Shown here in pieces: positions 23,207-31,968 of a DNA stretch of 45,175 nucleotides (its first letter is position 1; each line of letters opens with the position of its first letter). Location: the NCBI GenBank assembly GCA_034435955.1, contig DAOTWA010000017.1, positions 1 to 45,175 of the forward strand, in the 5' to 3' direction. The position numbers and the translations under genes were made by a program. Under the pieces are notes generated by a model, which did not search any database, had not been told where the DNA came from, and saw nothing but the letters and a program-made list of their open reading frames with translations. The DNA comes from DAOTWA01 sp034435955 (GTDB lineage: Bacteria > Chloroflexota > Anaerolineae > Anaerolineales > Anaerolineaceae).

Positions 23207-23549
23207 AATCTCCCTCCTGAACAAACGGTGGATATGTTCTATCTAACTAATTAAACATGAAAATTGAAGAAAGGGCAATCCAATTCCAGCGACCTCGGGA
23301 GAGAGTGGCCGTGAGTCTCGTGGTCGAACAGGTTTAAATGATCCAATCTTCCAAATCATTGTGTTTTCAATGGACATCGTAAAGGCTGCGCGGTAGTGCG
23401 ATCACCCTTTCAAGGCGCCTTCGATGCGCATCTGGCTGCCAGCGCAGATCACCCCATCCACTCCGCTCCGCGCCCTACGAAGCAACTAAAAAAGCCCTGC
23501 AACCCCGGATGGTATAATTAGTGGCTAAAACTCCAGCCAGGTGAAGCTT
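23207..23549. other. Divergent intergenic region, bfr / gyrA
   Basis: The bfr side (23225-23275) is AT-rich. ATGTT and AACAT flank a TTAATTAGTTAG segment there, a possible regulator site but not a convincing Fur or IdeR box. AATGAT (23336 region) and ATCATT form a weak hairpin. On the gyrA side TGG-TATAAT (23510-23518) is an extended -10 element 31 bp before the gyrA ATG. No ORF or RNA gene was seen in the central ~150 bp. Confidence 0.5.
23510..23518 (+). promoter_or_regulatory. Extended -10 promoter of gyrA
   Basis: TGG followed by TATAAT; transcription would start near 23525. Confidence 0.6.
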
Positions 23550-26030
23550 ATGGAACTCGGCACCATTCAGCAAGTCGACATTGATCATCAGATGCGCAGC
23601 GCGTATCTCGATTACGCCATGAGCGTGATCGTGGCCCGCGCCCTGCCCGATGCACGCGATGGCCTCAAGCCTGTCCACCGGCGCATCCTCTACGCCATGC
23701 AGGACATGGGTATCCGCTCCAACACGCCGTACAAGAAATCCGCGCGCATTGTGGGCGAGGTGCTGGGCAAGTATCACCCGCACGGCGACATGGCCGTCTA
23801 CGACGCCATGGCGCGCATGGCTCAGGATTTTTCCATGCGCTATCCGCTGATTGACGGGCAGGGCAACTTCGGCTCGGTGGACGGAGACGCGCCGGCCGCC
23901 ATGCGGTACACCGAGGCCCGCCTTGGGCGCATGGCTGAGGAGCTGCTGGCCGACATCGACAAGGATACGGTTGATTTCGTCGACAATTTCGACGGGTCGC
24001 TGCAGGAGCCAACGGTGCTGCCCGCACGCCTGCCCAACCTGCTGCTTAATGGCTCGGCCGGCATTGCAGTAGGTATGGCCACCAACATCCCACCCCACAA
24101 CCTGCGCGAACTGGCCGCCGCGCTCGACTACCTGATCGAGCACTTCGACCATGCCGACGACGTCTCCGTGGAGGAGCTGATGGAGCGCCTGCCCGGCCCA
24201 GATTTCCCCACCGGCGGGCTGATCGTTGGGCGCGAGGGCATCCTCCAGGCCTATTCCACGGGGCGCGGCCGCCTGGTGATGCGCGGCGTCGCCCACATCG
24301 AGGAAATCAAGGGGGGGCGCTACGCGATTATCATCACCGAGATTCCCTATCAGGTCAACAAAGCCAGCCTGGTGGAGCGCATCGCCGATCTCGTACGCGA
24401 TGGGCGTATCGACGCCATCACCGACCTGCGCGACGAATCCGACCGACGAGGGATGAGCATTGTGGTGGAGCTCAAGCGCGGGGCGCAGCCGCGCAAGGTG
24501 CTCAACCAGCTCTATAAATACACCCCCCTGCAGTCCACTTTCGGTGTGCAGATGCTGGCTCTGGTGGACGGCGAACCACGCGTACTGTCCCTACGGCGCG
24601 CGCTGCAGATTTATGTCGAGCACCGCCAGCAGGTCATCACCCGCCGCTCGCAATTCGAGCTGCAGAAGGCCCGCGCACGCGCACACATCCTTGAGGGGTT
24701 GCTCATTGCCCTGGCCAACCTGGACGAGGTTATCGCCACCATCCGCCAGTCGCCGGATGCGGATGCGGCCAAGGAACGTCTGATATCCCGCTTCAAGCTG
24801 AGCGAGCTTCAGGCACAGGCCATTCTCGATATGCAACTCCGCCGGCTGGCCGCCCTGGAACGCCAGAAGATCGAGGCCGAACACAAAGAGACTCTCGAAC
24901 GCATCTCCTATTTGGAGGACCTGCTGGCTCACCCGCGCAAGATTCTGGGCGTGATCCAGGACGATCTCAAGGAGCTGGCTGAGAAATACGGCGATGAACG
25001 GCGAACCCACATCGTGGTCGAGGAGAAAGAGGATTTCTCGGAGGAAGATCTGGTGCCGGACGAGGCGGCGCTGATCAGCATCACCCAGCGCGGCTACATC
25101 AAGCGCCTGGCTGCCACCACTTTCCGCGCGCAGACACGCGGCGGGCGCGGGGTGAGCGGACAGTCCATGCGCGAGGAGGACGAGGTGCTGATGATGATCC
25201 CGGCGCGCACCCTGCACACCCTTCTCTTCTTCAGCGACCGCGGCAAGGTCTACTCCGAGAAGGTCTATCAGATTCCGGATGCGGGGCGGGTCGACCGCGG
25301 CATCCCGATCGTCAATGTGCTCGCGCTGGAGCCGGGCGAGAGGGTTACCGCCGCGGTGGCCGTGCCCGATTTCGGGCGGGCCGAATATTTGACCATGGCC
25401 ACGCTGAAGGGAAGGGTCAAGCGGGTGGCCTTATCCGAGTTCGCCAGTGTGCGTCCATCGGGCCTGATTGCCATCACCCTCGAGAAGGGCGACGAGCTGG
25501 GCTGGGCGCGGCTGACGCACGGCAAGGACGACCTGGTGCTGGTCACCGCTTTGGGCCAGGCGCTGCGCTTTTCCGAGGAGGACATCCGTCCGATGGGCCG
25601 CCCGGCGGCGGGAGTGACCGGCATCCGCCTGCGCGCCGGCGACCAGGTAGCCGGGATGGAGGTGGTCGAACAGGGTGGATATCTGCTGGTGGTCACCGAG
25701 CGCGGCTATGGCAAGCGCACGCCGCTGGCCGATTATCCTGCCAGGGGGCGCGCCACCGGCGGTGTGGCGACCATCGACCAGAAAAACCTGAAGACGACCG
25801 GGCGCATCAGCGTGGCGCGCGTGGTGCAAAATGAGGATGAATTAACGCTGGTTTCAGCAGGCGGTGCGGTGCTGCGCGTCAAGGTGAGCGAGCTGCGCCC
25901 GATGGGGCGTTCGGCGCGCGGGATGCACGTGATGCGCGTGAGCGAAGGGGACGCGGTCGCTTCAGTGGCGCGCATCAACGCCGAGCTGCTGCAGGGCGAT
26001 GGGGACAACAACGACCACCGTAATAAGTAA
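23550..26030 (+). CDS. gyrA: DNA gyrase subunit A
   Basis: An 826-residue type IIA topoisomerase A subunit. The breakage-reunion domain has DGLKPVHRRILYAM, KKSARIVGEVLGKYHPHGD and the catalytic Tyr at 120 (MRYTE). The C-terminal beta-pinwheel carries the GyrA box as QTRGGRG (528-534; usual QRRGGRG), which marks GyrA, not ParC. At the quinolone-determining position equal to E. coli Ser83 the residue is Met81; the Asp87 equivalent is kept (D85). The ATG at 23550 is preferred over a GTG at 23541 because that GTG forms part of the ribosome site AGGTGA. gyrB is not in the window. Confidence 0.97.
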   Translation: MELGTIQQVDIDHQMRSAYLDYAMSVIVARALPDARDGLKPVHRRILYAMQDMGIRSNTPYKKSARIVGEVLGKYHPHGDMAVYDAMARMAQDFSMRYPLIDGQGNFGSVDGDAPAAMRYTEARLGRMAEELLADIDKDTVDFVDNFDGSLQEPTVLPARLPNLLLNGSAGIAVGMATNIPPHNLRELAAALDYLIEHFDHADDVSVEELMERLPGPDFPTGGLIVGREGILQAYSTGRGRLVMRGVAHIEEIKGGRYAIIITEIPYQVNKASLVERIADLVRDGRIDAITDLRDESDRRGMSIVVELKRGAQPRKVLNQLYKYTPLQSTFGVQMLALVDGEPRVLSLRRALQIYVEHRQQVITRRSQFELQKARARAHILEGLLIALANLDEVIATIRQSPDADAAKERLISRFKLSELQAQAILDMQLRRLAALERQKIEAEHKETLERISYLEDLLAHPRKILGVIQDDLKELAEKYGDERRTHIVVEEKEDFSEEDLVPDEAALISITQRGYIKRLAATTFRAQTRGGRGVSGQSMREEDEVLMMIPARTLHTLLFFSDRGKVYSEKVYQIPDAGRVDRGIPIVNVLALEPGERVTAAVAVPDFGRAEYLTMATLKGRVKRVALSEFASVRPSGLIAITLEKGDELGWARLTHGKDDLVLVTALGQALRFSEEDIRPMGRPAAGVTGIRLRAGDQVAGMEVVEQGGYLLVVTERGYGKRTPLADYPARGRATGGVATIDQKNLKTTGRISVARVVQNEDELTLVSAGGAVLRVKVSELRPMGRSARGMHVMRVSEGDAVASVARINAELLQGDGDNNDHRNK

Positions 26031-26033
26031 ATT

Positions 26034-26060
26034 TCGCCAGGGCGTTTGGCGCCCTGGCGA
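26034..26060. terminator. Perfect hairpin between gyrA and a converging gene
   Basis: An 11-bp perfect stem (26034-26044 with 26050-26060, TCGCCAGGGCG/CGCCCTGGCGA) has loop TTTGG. There is no T-run on the plus strand. It is probably a shared end signal of the two converging genes, gyrA and the small membrane protein. Confidence 0.6.
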
Positions 26061-26096
26061 GGTCTCGCTCTGTGATCTTTCAGGGGTCAGGTCTGG

Positions 26097-26315
26097 TTAG
26101 AAAATCGGCACGATTTTCTCGGTGACCAGCAAGAAAAATGTGCCGGTCACGCAGACCATCAGGAACAGCATCAGGGCCACGATAAAACGCTGCACCGGCG
26201 TCATGCCGAGGAAATTCTCGCCGGGCATTACGAAGCGCGGCTTGACTTCGGTGGAACGATCCTCTTCGTTGAAGAAGGGGGACTGGCTGGACTCGTCGCG
26301 CAGGTTATCGAACAT
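26097..26315 (-). CDS. Small single-span membrane protein
   Basis: A 72-residue protein: an acidic N-terminal half (MFDNLRDESSQSPFFNEEDRSTEVKPRFVMPGENFLG) and one C-terminal membrane helix (RFIVALMLFLMVCVTGTFFLLVTEKIVPIF). I do not recognise a family. GGATGAGGATATG is a good ribosome site just before the ATG. It lies between the converging gyrA and the biotin ligase, on the ligase strand, 67 bp downstream of the ligase stop, so it may be co-transcribed with it. Confidence 0.75.
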   Translation of the reverse strand: MFDNLRDESSQSPFFNEEDRSTEVKPRFVMPGENFLGMTPVQRFIVALMLFLMVCVTGTFFLLVTEKIVPIF

Positions 26316-26382
26316 ATCCTCATCCTCCCATCTTTCGCATCGGCGGTTGAACGATCATCACGAAGTGATTGTACCACCGGCC

Positions 26383-27192
26383 TCAAGACGCCGGGCGCAG
26401 GTGCAGTTCGCCCACCTGGATTGAAAATTCCTCGCCGGAAGGGTCGCGCAGGCGCAGGCTGCCGTTGGGGCTCACACCGATCACCTGGCCGGTGCGGTCG
26501 GGGTGGATGCCATCGCCGACCGAAACCCACTCGTTTTTGAAGGCCAGGCGCTGTTCCCAGGCGGCGATAAACTCGCCGCTACCCAGGCGCGGGCGCCAGG
26601 CGATGATCGCCTCCAGGAAGGCGCGCAGCACCTCGAGGCGTTCCACCGGGCGGCCCACGGCGCTCTCCACGCAGGTGGCCGGGTAGAGCAGCTCCTCAGC
26701 CGGCGGCAACGATGATGGTGCAATATTGATACCGATCCCCAACACCAGGTAATCCAGTTTCTCGCCGTGCCAGCCGCCTTCCACCAGCACGCCGGCCGTC
26801 TTCATGCGGTTGAGCAGCACATCGTTGGGCCACTTGATCTCGGCCTTCAGGCCATAAAGGCGTTCCAATGCCTCCGCAACCGCCAGCGCCGAAAGGGGCG
26901 AGAAGGCCGGGAGGAAGGCAGTCTCGTGCGGTTTTGGCCGCAGCACCAGGCTGACCGCCAGGGCGGCGCCCGGCACGGTCACCCAGCGGCGCTGCAGGCG
27001 GCCGCGGCCCCTGGTCTGCTCGTCGGCCAGCACCAGGGCATATTCACCGATGCCCTCTTCCGCCCAGGCCGCTGCATCGTCGTTGGTGCTGCCGGTGGTC
27101 GGCTTATAGCGCACGCCTGCGAGCGGCAACCCGGCCAGGAAGCGCTCGACTTGGGACTGATCCACGGGGGCAATTTTACCCCGAATTTTCAT
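26383..27192 (-). CDS. birA: Biotin--[acetyl-CoA-carboxylase] ligase
   Basis: A 269-residue biotin protein ligase without the N-terminal DNA-binding domain, so it should be a ligase only and not the BirA repressor. The active-site loop is DEQTRGRGRLQRRW (57-70; usual GRGRxGRxW). KWPNDVLLN (120-128) and KTAGVLVEG bind biotin and ATP, and GIGINI follows. The C-terminal SH3-like domain is about 215-269. It attaches biotin to carboxylase carrier proteins. The ATG at 27192 has only a distant ribosome site; a GTG at codon 10 is another possibility. Confidence 0.94.
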   Translation of the reverse strand: MKIRGKIAPVDQSQVERFLAGLPLAGVRYKPTTGSTNDDAAAWAEEGIGEYALVLADEQTRGRGRLQRRWVTVPGAALAVSLVLRPKPHETAFLPAFSPLSALAVAEALERLYGLKAEIKWPNDVLLNRMKTAGVLVEGGWHGEKLDYLVLGIGINIAPSSLPPAEELLYPATCVESAVGRPVERLEVLRAFLEAIIAWRPRLGSGEFIAAWEQRLAFKNEWVSVGDGIHPDRTGQVIGVSPNGSLRLRDPSGEEFSIQVGELHLRPAS

Positions 27193-27289
27193 TGCAATTT
27201 TCTGCCCCTACAGAGGGCGGCAAAACGCCGTTGTACATCCGAGTGGAATGATTAGATGAGAGCGCTTGTAGCCGTCGAGTTTTTCAGAA

Positions 27290-27324
27290 ATTAAAATTCA
27301 CGGGTTCTCCCCGTGAATTTTAAT
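27290..27324 (-). terminator. Rho gene terminator hairpin
   Basis: A perfect 15-bp inverted repeat (27290-27304 with 27310-27324) with a GC-rich top and AT-rich foot follows the rho stop by 14 bp. The minus-strand tail reads AATTTTAATTTCTG. It could act in both directions. Confidence 0.8.
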
Positions 27325-27338
27325 CATCCGAGGCATTC

Positions 27339-28610
27339 TTACCCTTCGGTGAGGGTCTCGAGGAACTCCTCGTTGGTCTTGGTCTTCATCATCCGCTGGA
27401 GGATGGCCTCCGTGGCCACTGCCGGATCCATGCCGGCGCCCTGCGGGGGCTGACCGATCATCTGCAGGTACATGCGGCGCATCAGCCAGACACGCTGCAG
27501 CAAGTCGGGGCCGAGGAGCAACTCCTCGCGGCGGGTGGACGAGCGCTCGATGTCGATGGCGGGGAAGATACGCCGCTCCTGCAGGCGCCGCGACAGGTGC
27601 AGCTCCATGTTGCCGGTGCCCTTAAACTCCTCGTAAACCACGTCATCCAGGCGCGAACCGGTGTCGATCAGCGCCGTAGCGATAATGGTGAGCGAGCCGC
27701 CCTCCTCCAGGTTGCGCGCCGCGCCGAAGAAGCGTTTGGGCGGGTAGAGGGCCGAGGGATCCATGCCGCCGGACAGGGTGCGCCCGGAAGGGTTGACCAC
27801 CAGGTTGTAAGCGCGCGCCAGGCGGGTGAGCGAATCCATAAGGATGACCACATCCCGCCCGATTTCCACCAACCGCTTGGCCCGACTGAGGGCGATCTCG
27901 GCGGTGCGCACGTGGGAGGTTACCGGCTCGTCGAAGGTCGAAGCGACCACCTCGCCGTCTACCGAGCGGTCCATATCGGTCACCTCCTCGGGGCGCTCGC
28001 CGATCAGAGCGACGATCATGTGAACATCGGGGTATTTGGCCGATATGGAGTTGGCTAATTGTTTAAGGATGGTGGTCTTGCCTGCCTTGGGCGGGGAGAC
28101 GATCATGCCGCGTTGACCGCGGCCGATTGGGGCGATCAGGTTGATCAAGCGCATCGAGAGGATACTGCGGTCGGTCTCCAGATCGAAGCGCTTATCGGGG
28201 AAGATCGGCGTCAGGTTCTCGAAGATCGGCCGGTTACGCGCCTCTTCTGGAGGCAGACCGTTAATCGTCTCGACCTTGAGCAGGCCATAATGCTTTTCCG
28301 ATTCGCGCGGGGGCCGTACGTGGCCGATCACCAGGTCGCCGTCGCGCAGTTCGTAGCGGCGCAGTTGCGCCTGAGACACATACACATCGTCCGGGCCCAC
28401 CTGGTAATTGGTGCGCAGGAAGCCGATGCCTTCGCTCATGATCTCCAGCACACCCCCGCGCACTTCCAGGCCCTCGCGCTCGGCTTCCGCCTGGCGAATG
28501 CGGATGATCAGGTTCTCTTTCTTCAAACGGTTGGCGTTGGGTACGCCGAGGTCGCTCGCAATCTGGCGTAGTGTGGCCAGTGGAGCACTTTCAAGCTCTA
28601 ATATTTTCAT
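27339..28610 (-). CDS. rho: Transcription termination factor Rho
   Basis: A 423-residue hexameric RNA helicase. The N-terminal domain (LATLRQIASDLGVPNANRLKKENLIIRI) leads to an RNA-binding cold-shock-like domain (GVLEIMSEGIGFLRTNYQ...DDVYVSQAQLRRYELRDGD). The ATPase core has Walker A SPPKAGKTT (172-180), GERPEEVTDMDR, the Walker B VVILMDSLTRLARAYN, and the Q/R-loop region with SGGMDPSALYPPKRFFGAARN. It has no large insert between the domains. A ~210-nt leader precedes it. Rho commonly controls its own expression; here that is an inference from the leader length. Confidence 0.98.
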   Translation of the reverse strand: MKILELESAPLATLRQIASDLGVPNANRLKKENLIIRIRQAEAEREGLEVRGGVLEIMSEGIGFLRTNYQVGPDDVYVSQAQLRRYELRDGDLVIGHVRPPRESEKHYGLLKVETINGLPPEEARNRPIFENLTPIFPDKRFDLETDRSILSMRLINLIAPIGRGQRGMIVSPPKAGKTTILKQLANSISAKYPDVHMIVALIGERPEEVTDMDRSVDGEVVASTFDEPVTSHVRTAEIALSRAKRLVEIGRDVVILMDSLTRLARAYNLVVNPSGRTLSGGMDPSALYPPKRFFGAARNLEEGGSLTIIATALIDTGSRLDDVVYEEFKGTGNMELHLSRRLQERRIFPAIDIERSSTRREELLLGPDLLQRVWLMRRMYLQMIGQPPQGAGMDPAVATEAILQRMMKTKTNEEFLETLTEG

Positions 28611-28830
28611 AGACTCGGGATCTCTTTATATAGACCAAAAGGTTTTCACAATAGCGAGGATTTCAGCAGGCCACCTTTATCTGCGGAGAGCAGGTTTACC
28701 CCGGATAAATCGCTGCTCGATTGAAAGGTGACGACAGGGAAGAGATTGATTTCTCTGCTGCTTGTGGGTCTCGCCCACAGCGGCGATTCAATGGTATTGC
28801 CTTACAGCACCCATGAATCCCAGTACTCAA

Positions 28831-28859
28831 ATTATAACATGCTACGCAGAATAGTGCAA
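28831..28859 (-). promoter_or_regulatory. Rho promoter
   Basis: On the minus strand, TTGCAC (28859-28854) and an extended -10 TGT-TATAAT (-10 at 28836-28831) are 17 bp apart. Start is near 28824. The leader (28824-28611) contains an 8-codon ORF (28814-28788, MGAVRQYH) and a GTGGG/CCCAC hairpin. No other gene was seen in the 28611-28954 gap. Confidence 0.7.
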
Positions 28860-28954
28860 GGAATATTTGCTTTCCTTTATCGCATCCGCAACATGTTATC
28901 CGTCATCCAGCGCATCTTCTCTGATCCGTCGGACGGGATGATTTCGGCTGGCTT

Positions 28955-29482
28955 TCACTCGCCGGTTGTTTCGGGGGCCTGGTAGCGGTTGCTGCGCACG
29001 AATTGACGCATGATATCGAGGACCACGCTTTGCAGCTTCAGCAGCCGGCCCCACGAGGTCATCGCAACGGGCGCATCGAGCGTCTTCCAGGGGAAGGCGA
29101 TCAGCTTGGCGCCGCCGTATTCGTTCATGACAGATTGGATTTGCTGCTTGAGCGTGCTGCAATCTATGGTCGGGTCGGCCTGGCAGTTGTACCAGAAGAT
29201 GACGTATCCATGCTCAAGATTGTGCACCAGGTAGCCTTCCGGGTGGGGCGGCAAGGAAGCCAGATCGCTCTCGTTGTAAAACCTGGCCGGTAATGTGGTG
29301 GGGTAATGAGCGCCGTTGGTGGGCGGATCGCTATTGTATGGGCCAGGCGGCTGGTCGGTGGGGACGTGGTCGCGTGAAGTGATGGGGAAGGTTGAAATAA
29401 GAGCGCTGATCCTGATGATGACCAGCCATTCTTCTTGACAGCCGTGCGCTCGCCTGTCTGGCGCCTGAGGGAGATTTGCCCC
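28955..29482 (-). pseudogene. DUF3105 protein, start missing or frameshifted
   Basis: The open frame from the stop at 29483 downward encodes an intact DUF3105 domain: SRDHVPTDQPPGPYNSDPPTNGAHYP, LVHNLEHGYVIFWYNC, and GGAKLIAFPW. Before it is only a short hydrophobic stretch (WLVIIRISALIST). No ATG, GTG or TTG exists in this frame upstream of the domain; a TTG at 29254 would cut the domain in half. Another frame (from 29547 or 29490) has an ATG and runs ...GERTAVKKNG up to the hydrophobic stretch, so one frameshift near 29425-29440 would join the two. It is either a disrupted gene, an assembly error, or a protein using a rare start. DUF3105 function is unknown. Confidence 0.6.
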
Positions 29483-29675
29483 TCAGTCATCCCCCCTGGC
29501 CGCCGATCTGGCCGTACGCTGGCGCCGCTCCCAGTTTCGAGTACCACCTACCTTGGATGACCCGTTTGCCGACACGCCGCACGGGAGCTGGCTGGTTTGC
29601 TGACTTTGTGGGGTATATGAAATTGCGCAATAAAACGGGGCGGGTGGGGGATCTACTGCAGATTAACCGACGGTC

Positions 29676-30251
29676 TCACAACATCGGCCCCTGATTCTTC
29701 CGCGATTGATAGTAGCGATATCCGATCCAGCCGGCCGATGGCAGAAGCAGGGCGGCGAAGAAGCCCAGCACGAACGCGCCCCAGTTCAGGCGATAGGGCG
29801 GTGGGGCTGGCGGGATGGGCGTCGGGGTGAGCGTTGGTGTGGGGGTGATGGTAGGCGTCTCGCTGGGCAGGGGTGTACCGGAGGATTGGGCCATTTGGGC
29901 GGCTTCGGTCAGGTACAGGTTGGCGGGGGTCTGGCTGCCGATCACAAGCGTGGGCGCCGTCGCGCTGGGCAACAGGCCCGGCGCGAGGGTTACGGTCGGC
30001 GTGGGGAATCCGCTGAAGACCGTCGCGGTGGGGACGGCCGGGCTGGGGGTATTGCCGGCCGGGTAGGCCGTGGCGGGATTTTCGGTAAGGTCTTCCGTCG
30101 TCCCTATCGGGTAAGCGGTGTCCTGGAAAGGAGGAGCGGGAGGAGCGCCGGCGTGGGCGGCCGAGGCTAAAATGGTTAGTGCGATCCCAATAGCCAGACC
30201 TGCAGCCAGAATTATGGAAGCGATTCCTATTTGCCGGGGGTTCGTATTCAT
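29676..30251 (-). CDS. Pro/Thr-rich secreted or membrane-anchored protein
   Basis: A 191-residue protein with a signal-like N-terminus (IGIASIILAAGLAIGIALTILASAAHA), a low-complexity Thr/Pro/Ala stalk (about 33-150, with PTITPTPTLTPTPIPP) and a C-terminal span (WGAFVLGFFAALLLPSAGWIGYRYYQ) followed by basic residues. Both ends can sit in the membrane, with the stalk outside. I recognise no domain. Thr/Pro-rich stalks of this kind are frequent in Chloroflexota surface proteins. It is divergent from the lipoprotein gene at 30475. Confidence 0.75.
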   Translation of the reverse strand: MNTNPRQIGIASIILAAGLAIGIALTILASAAHAGAPPAPPFQDTAYPIGTTEDLTENPATAYPAGNTPSPAVPTATVFSGFPTPTVTLAPGLLPSATAPTLVIGSQTPANLYLTEAAQMAQSSGTPLPSETPTITPTPTLTPTPIPPAPPPYRLNWGAFVLGFFAALLLPSAGWIGYRYYQSRKNQGPML

Positions 30252-30474
30252 CTTTTAACCTTCTTTGCTGTACAAGCCGATTTTACCAGCGATTGGCGCT
30301 GACGGGTAAATAACCGGAGCGTTAGCGTCGTTCTGTTTTTAATTGGGGGAACCTTCCAGCCATCCTTGACGTTTTATAATGAGTGTGGGCTGATCCGTGC
30401 GTCATTCACAAACCGCCCGGCGCGGAAGTTGCACCGTTAACCCGTGGGTCAACCCTTTGTAAGGAGGAGATCAC

Positions 30475-31428
30475 ATGCAAAGGAAAGCGCTCTTACCGTC
30501 CGTCATTCTTTTGACCGCAGTCATTTTGTCCGCCTGCAACCTGCCAACCGCCGGCGGCGCCACACCGACCACCAGCCAGGGTGCTGTGCAGACCGCCGCC
30601 GCTCTCACCGTGATCGCCATCGAAACTCAGATCGCTCAGCCGGCCACCGCCACGCCGCCGGGCGCGGCCACTGCCACCCTGGCAGTCGCCACCACGACTC
30701 CCACCGCTCCGGTTGCCACCACCCCGGCCGCCACGCCAACCGCTACCGGCACAGTCATCCCCTGCAACCGGGCCGGCTTTGTCGATGATGTCACCATTCC
30801 GGACGGCACCCAGCTCGCCCCGGGTGCGGCCTTCACCAAGACCTGGCGGCTGAAGAACACCGGGAGCTGCACCTGGACTACCAGTTATAAGGTCGTCTTT
30901 GACAGCGGCAACGCCATGGGCGGGCCTGCATCGCTGAATCTGCCCGCCTCGGTCATCCCCGGCCAGGAGATCGACATCTCCATCAATCTAACCGCTCCTG
31001 CTAGCAACGGTGAATACAAAGGCAATTGGATGCTCCAGACCCCCAACGGGGTGAAGTTCGGCCTCGGCACAGATGGGAGCAAACCCTTCTGGGTGGACAT
31101 CAAGGTGGGCGCCACTCAGCCGCCTTTCGCGGTCACCAGCGTGACCATCAGCGTGGACAACGCCAGCTTCACCGGTACCTGTCCGCACACTGTCACCTTC
31201 ACCGCCAAAATCACCACCTCAGCTGCCGGCACCATCACCTACTACTGGCAGCTCGGCACCGGCGAAAAGAGCGCCACCCAATCGCTGACCTTCTCCAAAG
31301 CCGATACCCTGACGGTAACCTATGAGTGGCCCTTCAGCACCTCCGTCGACACGTCAATCAGTCTCTACAACGATAAACCCAACCATCAGAATTTCGGCGG
31401 CCCCAATTTCAAGGTGAACTGCCAATAA
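30475..31428 (+). CDS. Lipoprotein with NBR1-type Ig-like domain
   Basis: A 317-residue protein with a lipobox (LSAC, Cys21), a Thr/Ala/Pro linker (about 30-95), an NBR1-Ig-like domain (about 99-205: FVDDVTIPDGTQLAPGAAFTKTWRLKNTGSCTWTTSYKVVF; later EYKGNWMLQTPNGVKFG) and a second beta domain (about 213-317) with two Cys. The 'KTWRLKNTGSCTW' core is diagnostic; the domain is best known from the autophagy receptor NBR1 and is common in Chloroflexota lipoproteins. Its ligand is unknown. AAGGAGGAG precedes the ATG, and a TATAAT lies at 30375-30380. Confidence 0.9.
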   Translation: MQRKALLPSVILLTAVILSACNLPTAGGATPTTSQGAVQTAAALTVIAIETQIAQPATATPPGAATATLAVATTTPTAPVATTPAATPTATGTVIPCNRAGFVDDVTIPDGTQLAPGAAFTKTWRLKNTGSCTWTTSYKVVFDSGNAMGGPASLNLPASVIPGQEIDISINLTAPASNGEYKGNWMLQTPNGVKFGLGTDGSKPFWVDIKVGATQPPFAVTSVTISVDNASFTGTCPHTVTFTAKITTSAAGTITYYWQLGTGEKSATQSLTFSKADTLTVTYEWPFSTSVDTSISLYNDKPNHQNFGGPNFKVNCQ

Positions 31429-31465
31429 CCGTGGGCCTGTCATCTCGGGAGTTCAAAAGCCATCC

Positions 31466-31497
31466 ACCGTCGGGAAAATGAATCCCGACGGTTTTTT
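31466..31497 (+). terminator. Intrinsic terminator of the lipoprotein gene
   Basis: ACCGTCGGGA pairs with TCCCGACGGT around a 7-nt loop, followed by T6 (31492-31497). Confidence 0.9.
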
Positions 31498-31720
31498 CTG
31501 CCCCACACCCGTCACAAATCTGAGCAGGTGCCTTTTTTTCCGCTGATTAACCTGTGATTGGAGGCCAGGGCCGGTTTAGCGCCCGCCTCTGAGTACTTTT
31601 GTATGATTTCCTCGTGACGGTTGACACTACCCCAAAAAATCGAGGGACGGGATAATAAAATTTGGCCATGGATTCCTTCCATGGTTTATCTAAGTTCTCG
31701 GAAATCTGCCAGGAGGTAGA

Positions 31721-31957
31721 ATGCCCCCCAAGGGACGGATCGAAGTCAACGAGCTGTACTGCAAGGGTTGCGAGCTCTGCGTGGCGGCCTGCCCGCCAAA
31801 GGTCCTGGCGCTGGACACCAATCGGCTGACACCCACTGGCTACCACCCGGCTGCGCTGGTCGCCGAGGGGTGTACGGGGTGCGCGGTGTGCGCGGTGGTT
31901 TGCCCTGAGGCCGCGATCACCGTTTACCGCACGGTCAAACAGCCGGCGGTGTCGTAG
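31721..31957 (+). CDS. 2-oxoacid:ferredoxin oxidoreductase, delta (ferredoxin) subunit
   Basis: A 78-residue ferredoxin with two [4Fe-4S] motifs: C14/C17/C20/C24 (CKGCELCVAAC) and C52/C55/C58/C62 (CTGCAVCAVVC). It passes electrons from the catalytic subunits to free ferredoxin. It has a good ribosome site (AGGAGG) and lies 11 bp before the alpha gene. The order delta-alpha-beta-gamma matches four-subunit oxidoreductases for branched-chain 2-oxoacids (Vor) or 2-oxoglutarate (Kor); I cannot separate these from sequence alone. Confidence 0.93.
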   Translation: MPPKGRIEVNELYCKGCELCVAACPPKVLALDTNRLTPTGYHPAALVAEGCTGCAVCAVVCPEAAITVYRTVKQPAVS

Positions 31958-31968
31958 GAGGCGGGATC

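Noticed and set aside
23220..23275. Fur or IdeR box upstream of bacterioferritin
   Set aside because: Only a loose AT-rich similarity; no convincing match to either consensus.
23550..26030. ParC (topoisomerase IV) in place of GyrA
   Set aside because: A near-complete GyrA box (QTRGGRG) is present at residues 528-534.
28728..28985. 85-codon plus-strand ORF between rho and the DUF3105 gene
   Set aside because: It runs across the rho promoter and leader on the other strand and has no family feature.
31621..31656. TTGACA and GATAAT upstream of the oxidoreductase operon as a promoter
   Set aside because: The boxes are 24 bp apart, outside the workable range.
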